DNA from: Bicyclus anynana
Taxonomy: Eukaryota; Arthropoda; Insecta; Lepidoptera; Nymphalidae
NCBI RefSeq assembly: GCF_947172395.1
Contig: NC_069106.1
Location: forward strand, 9,176,001-9,240,000
DNA: 64,000 nt
Reading direction: 5' to 3'
Both the position numbers and the translations under genes were made by a program. Of the stretch, positions 43,420 through 53,621 are shown one piece after another (position 1 is the stretch's first letter; every line of letters begins with the position of its first letter). Below the pieces are notes generated by a model, which did not search any database, was not told where the DNA came from, and worked only from the letters and a program-made list of their open reading frames with translations.

Positions 43420-43729
43420 TCTTCAATAATGAAGACTATTGCTGGTTCTAAGTCTAATACAATAATTATAAATCTCATTACAAAAGTTCTGTGAAACCGC
43501 CTGAATAATACGAAGCACTTAACTTTGCGTTGTGTAACATTTCTGGGTATCACGGTAACGTTCGTTTGAGGTGCAAAGAGGGTTAAATTATAATTAGTTC
43601 CGGAGTTCTTACAGAGGTTACCGTTTAACTGTTAGAAGCTGGCAGCCGGACAAAGGGTTAATTGTAGGAAAAAAACCGGCAAGGCGATCTCCTACACGTT
43701 TGGTTCCGTACCATCTACTATGTAATTCT
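43420..43729. other. unassigned flank of the nested transposon
   Basis: No repeat or coding signal recognised. Confidence 0.35.
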
Positions 43730-43876
43730 CGTGTGGCCAGTGGCGGATTTATAGTCTTGACTGACTTAGGCCCTAAACTTACATTACTTTTAGTATTAAA
43801 TGCCACAGCTCACTGTGGCATCGTGCTGAGGTGGATACCTTTCCACGACCAGATTTTTGTATATTCTGTTTGTTTA

Positions 43877-45079
43877 TTTTCGCCCGGTCATAGTACGGTC
43901 ACAGCTTTAGCAAAAGTTACTGATGATATCCGCTGGGCGATGGATAATAGACAACTCACAGTCTTAGTTCTGCTAGATTTTAGTAATGCTTTTAACACTG
44001 TTGACTATGACATTTTGTTGGGTTTATTATGCTCTCTTAACATATCTCCATCGGTGGTTGACTGGTTTCGGAGTTACCTCAATGGCCGTAAACAGCGTAT
44101 TCGCGTTCACGATTCTTTCTCATCTTGGTGCGATGTTTCGGCCGGGGTACCTCAGGGTGGCGTGTTATCTCCTTTACTCTTTTCCATATTCATTAATTCT
44201 ATCACTCAATGTTTCACTTCTCTCTACCATATGTATGCAGATGATGTGCAAATATATCGCTCGTCAACTCTTGAGAACCTTGGCTCTGCTGTGTCTGCTA
44301 TTAATAAAGATCTAAATGCAATTTCAGTATGGAGCAAACAGTATGGGCTTAAGGTTAACCCTATTATATCAAAAACAATTATTATTCGCAGTCCTAGTCT
44401 AATCTCAAGAGTTGTTTGGGGCGACGTACCACCTATTATTTACAACGGTGTCATGATACCGTATTGTGATTCGGTTAAAAACCTTGGAGTTGTTATGGAC
44501 AAGGAATTATCGTGGTGCGTGCATATCAAGGAGTTGAGTAGGAGGACGTTTGCGACGTTGAGTTCGTTACGACGCCTATGTTCTCTTCTTCCAATTCCTA
44601 CCAAAGTTATGTTAGCAAATTCTCTCCTACTCTCTGTTCTCGATTATGCGGACGCAAGCTATCCCAGTTTGACTGAGGACTATCTTAATAAACTTGAGCG
44701 ACTTCAAAATGTTGCAATTCGGTTTATATTTAGCCTTCGCAAATATGACCATATATCTGAATTTCGTCAGAAACTCAAGTGGCTTCCTATTCGCCGTCGC
44801 CGGGATCTGCATGTACTTTCTCTTCTGTACTGTGTGCTCTTTAATCCAAAATATCCTCCTTATCTTAAGGAGAAATTCACATTTCTGGGAGTGCAATCAG
44901 AGCTAAGAACATGTCGTGCTCTTACTCTGTGTATGCCTTTCCATAGGAGTAAATTTTATAAGTGTTCATTTGTTGTTCGTGCTATTAAGCTATGGAATGC
45001 ACTCCCAGTCGACATTCGGAAATCCAAATCCCTTGACATGTTTAAAAAATCCGTTAAGACATATTATCTTAGTCACTAG
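43877..45079 (+). pseudogene. 5'-truncated non-LTR retrotransposon reverse transcriptase, open frame
   Basis: C-terminal 400 residues of an ORF2-type polyprotein, with RT-like blocks in order: PGHSTVTALAKV; motif A LLDFSNAFNTVD; WFRSYLNGRKQRIRV; motif B AGVPQGGVLSPLLFSIFIN; motif C YHMYADDVQIY (catalytic DD); LGVVMDKELSW; and C-terminal LWNALPVDIRKSKSLDMFKK. The pattern fits the CR1/L2/Jockey group; I lean to CR1/L2. Endonuclease and RT fingers are missing, so it cannot move on its own. The frame is undisrupted to the TAG stop, which suggests recent insertion. The frame stays open upstream to 43700, but those 59 codons are transposon flank, not RT. A 3' UTR with GGTTGCCTGGAAGAGATCGC and AATAAAGTGTATT follows to about 45410, sharing landmarks with the tail at 12247-12430. 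Confidence 0.85.
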
Positions 45080-45410
45080 TTACATATTTTATTTTATTAG
45101 AATATTTATCATACGACATAATGATATATTTATATATTAGTTTATTTTATGATATTTATAATTATTATATAATTTGTGTATTATGGTTTATGTATTAGTG
45201 TGTAGTTATTTGTATGTATGTATATGTACAATATTATTACGTACACACCACCTACAGTTGTCCTAATAAGTTCCTAAGCCTAAGGTTGCCTGGAAGAGAT
45301 CGCTACTAAGCGATAAGGCCGCCTTTTGTATTCTACTTTTTCTTGTGTTTCTGTTTTGCTTGTTTTCTTTTATTTTTGTGGTGTACAAATAAAGTGTATT
45401 AAATAAATAA

Positions 45411-45600
45411 AAAAATATTTTATTACTTGAGTGTGGACAAATAAAAATATATTCTATTCTATTCTATTCTAATAAGGCCACCTTTGCATGCTAAGTTTAG
45501 ATTATTATTTGTCTTAATGTTTTTATTGATTACTTTATTTTCGTGTGAAATAAAGTATTTCTTCATTTGCATTGATTGCAATGTAGAGAATTATTTTTAT
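45411..45600 (+). repeat. (TTCTA)n run and a second LINE tail
   Basis: ATTCTATTCTATTCTATTCT at about 45447-45470, followed by AATAAGGCCACCTTTGCATG and GTGAAATAAAGTATTTC. The latter resembles a different LINE 3' end. Both lie inside the DNA transposon. Confidence 0.5.
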
Positions 45601-46177
45601 ACCTTTTATAAAAATCAATAAACTCAGAGGATAATTGGACGTTTAAAATAAAAATATTTTAAATGGTTTTAAGTTTAAAAAAAAATTAAAGTAATAAAAT
45701 TAAAAATTATTGTACTCGGTTAAATATTCATTGGTTCTTCAAACATCATTCTTTTTTAGGAAATCTTTACTTTTCATATCCAAATAATTTTGATACAAGG
45801 CACGCGCACTGCTTGGGCCTACTGGGCCTTAGGGTAAGTCCGCCACTGCGTGTGACTGTGTTAACTAACTTAAGTCCAGGATTCAGACTCCGCTCAGAGG
45901 ACTATCATAACTTCATAAACATGTAAAGCGATTTCGATTGTGAAACAAGTGTGCCCATTCAACCTTGGCCGGTGAAAAGGCGAAAGTATGACGTCACAAG
46001 TATGAAAGACAATTAAAGTGGCATTAGGAAAAGTGTAATTGCTCTCATTGTCTCACAGGCACAATGCGAGCCGTGGCTCTGCGGGACAATAGCGGGTGAC
46101 AGTTCGTACCGACACCTTGGGATGAAGGGGTTTGCTTAACTTGAGCTGAGAATACCTTAACTTTAATAAATATATAG

Positions 46178-46639
46178 AATACAAGCCCTTGAAATGAACC
46201 AATATAAATAACGCTTAAAAGGCTGTTACATATCAGAAAATAACTCTGAGCATTATGCCGTCATTTCTGAGCGGTACAGGTGAGTACGCGAGTGGCAAGG
46301 CTTGCGACCCTTTTATTTCGACTTCTGCGATGGAAATATGTACGGCGTTTAAGGGTAAAGTATCTGTATATGTGTACAAAAGGAATTGCACTAATGCCGT
46401 ACAGTAATAAATAACCTCTTTTGCTTCTGCAATTGTCGACGAATTAAAATTTGTTCTGTCTTCCGGCACCACCATTTTGGTACGGCACTAGGATATCCGA
46501 CATTTATAACACTATAACAAAGCTGTACATTAATAATTAGTCGTAATTTATCATTTGTACCTACCTAAGAAACTCCATTCACTCGCGTAGGTACTCACCA
46601 CTGTACCGCTCAGAAATGACGGCATAGTGCTCAGAGTTA
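46178..46639. mobile_element. family R foldback-like element, left part
   Basis: Plus-oriented arm (46178-46290: ACAAGCCCTTGAA ... TATCAGAAAATAACTCTGAG ... ATTTCTGAGCGGTACAG) and inverted arm (46575-46639) that continues at 47879-47960 after a Helitron insertion. A single arm also occurs at 61850-61975. Interior 46291-46574 is unrecognised. Confidence 0.7.
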
Positions 46640-47878
46640 TCTATATCTATACTAATATTATAAAGAGGTAAAGTTTGTAAGTTTGTAAGTTTGTCACATT
46701 TTTTAAATGGGGTAATCTTCGGAACTACTGGTCCGATTTTAAAAATTCTTTCACCAGTAGAATGCTACATTATCGGGGAGTGCTATAGGCTATATTTTAT
46801 ATTGGTATCATATATATTAGCCGAGTTATCCCAGTTTTTGTCATACAGGTCGGACTAAAAACCTTTTAAACAGACTTATTCGCATGCGCTGCCTTAACCA
46901 TTGTGAAAAATTGAAATTAATGTATAGAGACTTTATGTATCTTTAAAAGTTCTATAAAAAAGTCCGCGACGCCATATATCTATCTTCTATATATTAGCAG
47001 ATATAGTACCTTTTGTGTTTTAAAAATTATTAATTTTATATACTTAGGTTTACGTCACTATTTATACAACTAGACTTTAATCCTTATTAAAATAAATTAT
47101 TTAACAATCACAAGGATATTATGGAGATAAGATTTGCCCTTTACAGTATGTTAATTACTTAAATAGTTTCGGAGATAATACAAAATTTCTAAAAGACGCA
47201 GAAATTCCGCTGTATGACGCCCGGCGCTTTCATTTACGTAGTTCCCGTTCCCGTGTGAATATGGGGATCAAACATAGCCTTTGACACTCGCAAATAACGT
47301 AGCTTTCTATTGGTAAAACAATTTTCCAAATCGGTCCAGTAGATCCAGAGGTTACCTCCTACAACCACACGAACTTAACCTCTTTATATTATTAGCATAG
47401 AAGTCTCTATTTCTCTTGGTCATACCACCACTCTCGAAGGACTGGACCGATTTTGCTAAGGGTAGGAGTAAGATAGAGAAGTTACAGGGTAGGGTAGGGT
47501 ACGGGTAGGGAAGCGTAGGGAAGTGTAGGGGTAGGGTAGGTTTAGGGCCGGGTTTAGGGTAGTGGTAGGGTAGGGGTAGAGGTAGGGTAGTGGTAGGGTA
47601 GAGGTACGGGTAGGATAGGGAAGTGGTGGGGTAGGGGTAGGATAGGCGTGAGATAGGGGTACGGGTGGGATAGGGGTAGGAAAGGGATAGGGTACGGGGA
47701 GGGTAGGGGTAGGATGGGGGTAGGGGTAGGATGGGGGTAGGGTATAGGTAAGGTAGGGGTAGGGTAGGGGTTGGTTTGGGGTTGGATAGGGTAGGGTTGG
47801 GGTAGTGGTAGGGTAGGGTAGGGTAGTAGTAAAGTTTACATCGAAATTTACGCGGACGAAGTCGCGGGCGTCCGCTAG
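46640..47878 (+). mobile_element. Helitron insertion inside family R, 1239 bp, composite
   Basis: 5' TCTATATCTATACTAATATT at 46640; 3' hairpin GCGGACGAAGTCGCGGGCGT then CCGCTAG ending 47878. Removing it joins GAGTTA to TTTTCTGATATAG, restoring exactly the uninterrupted family R sequence found (reverse-complemented) at 46231 and 61900. It inserted at A/T without target duplication. The interior has family F ends in inverted orientation (46646 and 47401) and family H sequence at the 3' side. Confidence 0.85.
47475..47830 (+). repeat. GGGTA-rich minisatellite
   Basis: About 350 bp of irregular units GGTAGGGTA, GGGGTA and GGTAGTGGTA, G-rich on the plus strand. Shorter versions lie in the same place in family H at 25165 and 55496, so this is an expansion of an internal Helitron segment. 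Confidence 0.9.
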
Positions 47879-47960
47879 TTTTCTGATATAGTAACAGCCT
47901 TCTAAGCGTTATTCACGTTGGTTAGTTCCACAGGTAATTTTTGTTCAAGGGCTTGTAGTC
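47879..47960 (-). mobile_element. family R element, right part
   Basis: TTTTCTGATATAGTAACAGC then CTTCTAAGCGTTA ... GTTCAAGGGCTTGT; completes the arm that starts at 46575. Confidence 0.75.
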
Positions 47961-48007
47961 TAATAGACTAGTTAACACTTTTTTTTAAATGGTCTTAAAT
48001 AGTTCAT

Positions 48008-48170
48008 CATCGTTCTTCTTCTTCTTAGAGTGCTTCTCTATTACTGAAGGTCGGCGGTCAGGTATCTAAACTTTTCCTTGTCCATGGCTAGGCGGAAAAG
48101 TTCTCCGACTGTCTTTATGCCAGTCCACTCCCTTGAATGTTTCGTAGCCGGGACTTCTTTCTTCTTCCTA
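48008..48170 (-). pseudogene. LINE ORF C-terminus remnant with CTTCTT tail
   Basis: Minus strand reads SREWTGIKTVGELFRLAMDK and EKFRYLTADLQ, a LINE-type C-terminal segment, with TTCTTCTTCTT at the left as inverted triplet tail. Confidence 0.7.
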
Positions 48171-48179
48171 CTCCTCTTT

Positions 48180-48434
48180 ATTCAATTGAGGTTTTCTTTG
48201 GTCCAGATCTGGCTGGTTGGAGGCTTCCGCTGTGGCTAATTACCACCCTACCGGCAAAATATGTACCGCCAAGCGATTTAGAGTTCCGGAACGATGTCGT
48301 GTAGAAACCAAAAGGGGTGTGGATTTTCATCCTCCTCCTAACAAATAAGCCCTCTTTCATCTTAGATTGCATCAACACTTACCATCAGTTGAGATTATAG
48401 TCAAAGGCTAATTTGTAAAAGAATTAAAAAAAAC
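48180..48434 (+). mobile_element. SINE A, head missing
   Basis: GTCCAGATCTGGCTGGTTGG to the A-rich tail. Confidence 0.85.
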
Positions 48435-48536
48435 CTTCTAATAAGGCCCATAGTTAGCGACCAAGTCTCGGATCTATAGGTCATCACTGGCAACACGTTC
48501 TGTTCGAAGACTTTCCTCTTCAGGCACTGAAGAATT
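48434..48536 (-). mobile_element. RTE-like LINE fragment
   Basis: CTTCTAATAAGGCCCATAGT and CGACCAAGTCTCGGATCTAT, the part upstream of the usual truncation points; matches 63600-63672. Confidence 0.7.
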
Positions 48537-48537
48537 T

Positions 48538-48618
48538 TCCCGCTTCCATCTTAGATTGCATCATCACTTACCATTAGGTGAGATTGTAGTCAAAGGCTAA
48601 CTTGTAAAGAATAATAAA
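48538..48618 (+). mobile_element. SINE A 3' fragment
   Basis: CCCGCTTCCATCTTAGATTG to the tail. Confidence 0.75.
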
Positions 48619-49228
48619 GAATTACGTAGAGTGTGGGTACTGCCTAACGGCTACGAACTTAATGTCAGATGTGGTCGCAGCCTAAGTGTGATAATGCTGA
48701 CAAGGCGTTAAGTTAAGCTTCACCGCACACATTGTGGAAGTTGGCCCGATATTTGCATTTACATGAACTTCACCCAACTTTTGATTACCAACGTCATTCC
48801 GACCACTGAACTCAAGGCCGAAGCGCTGATTAAGGTGGAGACACACTTGTAGCGTGCCTTATATTCAATCATAAATACCGTTTGCAGTGAACCCTAAGCA
48901 GGCAAACTGCTATGTAAATATTTTCTGTAAGAACGTTCGCTTCGTTGTTAAATTAAGGCAGTCGCTCCTAACTCGTCCTTACCAACGCTCGTGTTCTAGT
49001 TTATTCATTGTAACCAGTCCGCTTAGTTAAGACATTTTATGTATCTTAAAGTTATATTATTCGTGTGTGTTAATAAACATTAATTAGTTTATCTACTTGG
49101 TTTATTATTGGATTCCTGACAGAGACACGCATTAACCTTCAGTAGCCTATCAATCAATCAATTGCCACATAAAACATTTCCTATACACTATATGGAATCA
49201 TCCGCGAGGGGCCGTTATTGTTCCATTT
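48619..49228. other. unassigned stretch
   Basis: No signal recognised. Confidence 0.4.
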
Positions 49229-49866
49229 GTTCTATACCAGGGTTTCTAAGTACGCGAACCCCTAGGGTTTCGCCAGGGGGTCCGCGACAAGATTTACGTA
49301 ATGGTGGCTTGATAACTGATACCGATTCAGGTTAAATTATCCAATTTTTTTTTATTCTTTATAACTTAGCCCTTGAAAACAATCTCACCTGATGGTAAGT
49401 GATGATGCAGTCTTAGATGGAAGCGGGCTTACTTGTTAAGAGGAAGATGAAAATCCACACCCCTTTCGGTTTCTACACGGCATCGTACCGAAAGGTAGGG
49501 AAGTAAATAGCCACGGCCGAAGCCTCCCTCCAGCCAGACCTGGACTAAGAAAATCTCAACTTGCCCACCCGGGGATCGAACCCAGGACCTCCGTTTTGTA
49601 AATCCACAGCGCATACCACTGCGCTGAGGCTGTCAAAATTTACTAAAAAAATTACTTATAACATTGAATCCATTTGCGACAAGAAACAAGCACACGCATA
49701 ACATTAATATTACAAATACATTTTTTTTGGTACTTTATGTGTGAACTTTTATTCAAATATAAACCTTATTTTCTTCAACAGTAAAATTTTTTTTTCTTTT
49801 TACCCCAAGGTAAGGGGTTCGCTGTCACTTGGAGTTTGAGGAATCAATGGTATAGAACACTATACC
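49229..49866. mobile_element. family T DNA element with related inverted ends, containing SINE A
   Basis: Left end TTCTATACCAGGGTTTCTAA then GCGAACCCCTAGGG. The right end, reverse-complemented, is TTCTATACCATTGATTCCTC then AGCGAACCCCTTACC. The ends look like hAT-type terminal sequence, but flanking duplication is obscured by a palindrome at 49840-49875. Confidence 0.45.
49346..49634 (-). mobile_element. SINE A
   Basis: Near-complete, with deletion of the GGAACGCTAAATCGCTTGGC block. Confidence 0.85.
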
Positions 49867-50079
49867 ATTGATTCCCAAAGTGGATTAAGTGAAACATCAG
49901 GGGTCTAGGACAGAGTAGGGCAGGGGGTCTACGCTGGCATGATATAAAACTGGGGTTCAAAATAGAATTTACCAGCGGACGTTTGTCCGGGTTTAATTTA
50001 TTTATTATTTAATTAATTAAAAATTTAAAATTAATTCGTTTTATTAAAATTGTTATATTAAGATGATAATAAGATTGAG

Positions 50080-50370
50080 ACCCGTGATAGCTCAGTGGAT
50101 ATGTCCTCTGCCTGCGATTTCGGAGGGTGTGGGTTCGAATCTGGTCCGGGGCCTGCAGTTGTGTGCATTTTAAGAAATTAAATATCACGTATCTCAATCG
50201 GTGAAGGAAAACATCGTGAGGAAACCTGCATACCAGAGAATTCACTTAATTCTTTGTGTGTGTGAAGTCTGCCAATCCAGCCAGCGTGGTGGATTATTGG
50301 CCTGACCCCTTTCATTCTGAGAGGAGACTCGACCTCAACAGTGAGCTATGTGAGAATATGGGTTGATAAT
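50080..50370 (+). mobile_element. SINE B, near full-length
   Basis: CCCGTGATAGCTCAGTGGAT head to GGGTTGATAATGA tail; lacks the ATGCACCTCCAACTTTTC block. Confidence 0.88.
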
Positions 50371-50635
50371 GAAATAATATTAATAAAGATGTTCGATAGC
50401 TTAGTACTATACAAGAGAACTACCAACAACTAAACTAAAACATGCAACTGTCGATAGATGGCGCTTCTTCGTTTTACATCACGCTTTGAGAGTTCTTAAC
50501 GAATACCTATATCTAGCCCTTTAACGCTATCACTAATGTAACCAGATCAAATAATCTTTGAAATTTTTGATAACAGATAACTCCCTAGTAGGTATTTATC
50601 TGTTAATATTATAACTACTAACAACTTAAATAGAT
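50371..50635. other. unassigned stretch
   Basis: No signal recognised. Confidence 0.3.
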
Positions 50636-50896
50636 GAGCCGTTATAGCCCAGTGGATATGACCTCTGCTTCTGATTCCAGAGGGTGTGGATTCGTTGTGT
50701 GCATTTTAAGAAATTTAATATAACGTGTCTCAAACGGTGAATAAATAGTGAGGAAACCTGCATACCAGATTATTTTCTTAATTCTCTGCGTGTGTAAAGT
50801 CTGCCAATTGGGCCAGCGTGGTGGAAGATTGGCCTAACCCTTTTAATTCTGAGAGGAGACTCGAGCTCAGCAGTGAGCCGAATATGGGTTAGTAAC
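50636..50896 (+). mobile_element. SINE B
   Basis: GAGCCGTTATAGCCCAGTGG head; deletion between the B box and the TGTGTGCATTTTAAG block. Confidence 0.85.
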
Positions 50897-50989
50897 GACT
50901 TAACTAGCCAGAAACCCACGACTTTGTCTACTAATTTATATTTAGCATAATATTTATGTACTCATTGATGTTTTAAAAAATATTTATAA

Positions 50990-51624
50990 CTAGCTGATGC
51001 CGCATGGTTTCACCGGCTTTACGGGTATAATATACAGGAAGATTTTTTTTTAGTACGGATATTTTTATATTTTGTACATAAACAAAATTTAATGATCACG
51101 TGTTTTTTCTTTTTTTTTTTAACTCAAAAATAACAAAGTTATCGTTAGCTAAAGTTATTTACTTTTAATCAGAATTTGAGGGTCACCCTATTGTCATACA
51201 AGGTAATAGGTATCAACAAAATCAGCTGGTAGCTGGTAGCTGGTAATAACAAAATCAGCTGGCCGTTGACCTTTATGCGTTTATTTTATTTTTGTTTGAT
51301 ACCTATCTACCTATCTATATTTACAGTTGCGTAGTTTGTTTAGTAATAATGTTTCCTTTATTTTGTTATTTTTGAGTCATAAATTGAAAAAAAATATTAC
51401 ATAAAATGTACCGAATTGTTAATAGATTTATGTTCTATTATTGATACAGAACCACGAAATAATATCCGCACTAAAGACCGAATCAACCTGTATAACTTAT
51501 AGCCTTCCTAGACAAGTAGGCTACCTAACACTGAAAGATTTTTTCATATTGGATCAATAGTTACTGAGATTAGTGCGTTCAACCAAATAAACAAACTCTT
51601 CAGCTTTATAATATTAAGTATAGA
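50990..51624 (-). mobile_element. Helitron family E enlarged by a foldback insert
   Basis: Termini are CTAG (50990-50993) and TCTATACTTAATATTATAAA (minus strand from 51624). The family E interior is split by about 430 bp whose two sides (51049-51140 and 51356-51475) are imperfect inverted copies sharing ACTCAAAAATAACAAA and TTTAGT(A/G)CGGATATT. Confidence 0.65.
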
Positions 51625-51960
51625 TAAGAGGTCCGTGTAAGTATTTACTTGAGATTTTTAAAAGATACAACCTTTATGAACTGTGGATTTTTTGGGATAA
51701 AAACCAGGAATCCCTGGACTTTTGATCAATGGGTGTAGGGTTAAAGAATTCCTCTTCCTAAGACAATCTATTAACTTCGACTTGCGAACTCCGAGTGCTG
51801 AAGACGATAGCCGGTGTGCGGAAAAACTCAATCGAGTTTATGTTACACTGTTAAGTTACAATAAGAAATATTAAAAAATGTATATTTATATTGACATAAT
51901 AAAAAGGGCTCTTGCCACCATAAATATTCCTGCGCTAATCGAGCCGTTAGGAATCAGTCG
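51625..51960. other. unassigned stretch
   Basis: No signal recognised. Confidence 0.3.
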
Positions 51961-52430
51961 GGATGATGGTAAGAGACCTGATGGATTGACGCTGGTTCCC
52001 TGAGAAATGGGGCGGGCCCTAATGTGGGACGCTACATGCGTCGACACATTAGCACCGTGTCATATCAGGGAGACAGAATCAAGACCGGGAGCCGCAGCAG
52101 AATAAGCTGAAACCAGTAAGTGGCTCAAGTATGCCTCTCTGACAGAGAGTCACATATTTGTACCTTTTGCCGTGGAGACCCTTGGGCCAATTTTTCCGTA
52201 CCATTTCACCGCGGCTTGTTGCCTCGACTGGTGACAGAAGGGCTGGCTCATTTTTTGCGCAAAGGATCAGCCTGGCTGTCCAGCGCGGAAATGCAGCCAG
52301 TATTCTTGCCACCATTCCACGTGGGCATGATTTGTATAGTTATTAGGATATAACTTATCCTAATAACTATACAAATCATGCCCACGTGCTTAAGTTCCTT
52401 ATTGTATTCTATTTATATTTAAAATAAATA
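51961..52430 (+). mobile_element. LINE-like 3' region, family J, longer copy
   Basis: The segment from about 52200 matches 9973-10165. A plus-strand frame reads RLVASTGDRRAGSFFAQRIS and LAVQRGNAASILATIP, likely a transposon ORF end. The tail is (AAAT)n plus AATAATAAT. It carries the hairpin at 52318-52388. Left boundary is approximate. Confidence 0.5.
52318..52388. repeat. perfect 33-bp inverted repeat, 5-base loop
   Basis: CACGTGGGCATGATTTGTAT ... at 52318-52350 and its exact reverse complement at 52356-52388; loop TAACT. The homologous site near 10090-10125 has only the first arm. Confidence 0.95.
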
Positions 52431-52564
52431 AATAAATAATAATAAAACACTCTACTTCGCCGCTCGTGTTGTTCTCCTTGCCTAGCCAAACTTGGTAATA
52501 TCCTATTAGCAGCTTTGGATACCCGTTCTTGGAGTAATATTCATAATGTAATGTAATCAATATT

Positions 52565-52840
52565 CATTGATGAGTTCCTTAAAGATAAAAGCGCTTGGAG
52601 GCCATTGGATCAGCTTCCACCTTCACACATAAGAAATTGTAATTGTTATCAATTGTAAATTATAATACTGTATGACTTTTTCAAAAGAGCAACTGTTGAG
52701 TTTCTTGCCGGTATCTTCTCAGCAGAACCTGCTTTCCGAACCGGTGGTAGAATCTTTACAAATAGTCAACTGACGTGTCAAAAGTGCTTGTAAACTGAGC
52801 CTACTTGAAATAAATGATTTTTGATTTGATTTGATTTGAA
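52565..52840 (+). mobile_element. LINE 3' end with (TTTGA)n-like tail
   Basis: TTTCTTGCCGGTATCTTCTC, CCGAACCGGTGGTAGAATC and CTACTTGAAATAAATGATTT followed by TTTGATTTGATTTGA. A fragment of the same family is at 7650-7735. Confidence 0.7.
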
Positions 52841-53443
52841 AATATAAAACTTGCTGCAGTTCTAGATGCCAAGGTCTATAAGCAAATTATAGAGAGATTT
52901 TGTTGGTAATCCTCTCGCACCCGCTACAGATATACTCGTCGATGTACCTTCGAGTGTGAATCGAGTTCCGATTTCGAGTCACAGATCTAGAGGCTGTAAT
53001 CTGGGTTAACGAAGTGAAATCAATTTAATATTTGACCCGAGATACCTACGTGGTATCTGTGATTATAACCGCAAGTAATTTTAGTAAATCTTTTCTTGCT
53101 TATTTGTACCGACACTACCTACTCAGCAATCAGCACTAGACTCTGTAAATTAAAAAAAATCACCCGTATTTTCCTGTCCTTATGGCAGGAACTTTTTATT
53201 AAAATTTGTATGGAACCATTAATTTTTTATTTCCTTCAATCAAATCAGACTGGGAAATGTTTTGCGGTTTTATATTACAATTAATGGGTAAACAATCAAT
53301 CATTGTCTGCTTTCCTACCTTTAGTGTTGGAATTTTTTCTCAAAAATTCAATAGGGAAAAATTCGAAATAAAATTCGATGTATATAAGACCCTCTTTGGG
53401 ATTTCCTTTCAATAAAAAAATTGATAAGGTGGCAAAAGAGTAT
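52841..53443. other. unassigned stretch
   Basis: Short frames only; no signal recognised. Confidence 0.35.
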
Positions 53444-53621
53444 CGTTTTTTTTTTAAATAATATTTGCCATAACTTTTAGATATGACCAATATTCCCATT
53501 CCCCTCCAGTCGGGAAAGACTGTGCTAGGAGTGGGTACGACAATATACCAACGGGACGGGGATCGAACCACCACCTCTCGGTGATGAGTCCGACCGCTCT
53601 TACCGTTGAGCTATTGAGGCT
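53444..53621 (-). mobile_element. SINE C, full-length
   Basis: Poly(T), then ATATTTGCCATAACTTTTAG, then GGGACGGGGATCGAACCACC and CGCTCTTACCGTTGAGCTAT. Confidence 0.85.

Larger units (their letters stand above)
43738..45848. mobile_element. DNA transposon with CAGTGGCGGA ends and 8-bp duplication, split by a LINE
   Basis: Left end CAGTGGCGGATTTA at 43738; right end reverse-complemented CAGTGGCGGACTTA ending 45848. The flanks are CGTGTGGC (43730-43737) and CGTGTGAC (45849-45856), an 8-bp direct repeat with one mismatch, the length used by hAT elements. No transposase remains between the ends. The CR1/L2-like LINE at 43877-45410 was inserted into it. Confidence 0.7.

Noticed and set aside
43700..43876. 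N-terminal 59 codons in frame with the LINE RT
   Set aside because: This part covers the DNA transposon terminus and non-RT sequence. RT similarity begins only at SPGHSTVTAL.
47475..47830. interstitial telomere repeat
   Set aside because: Insect telomeres are TTAGG. Units here are GGGTA-like and irregular, and they occur as short runs inside family H Helitrons.
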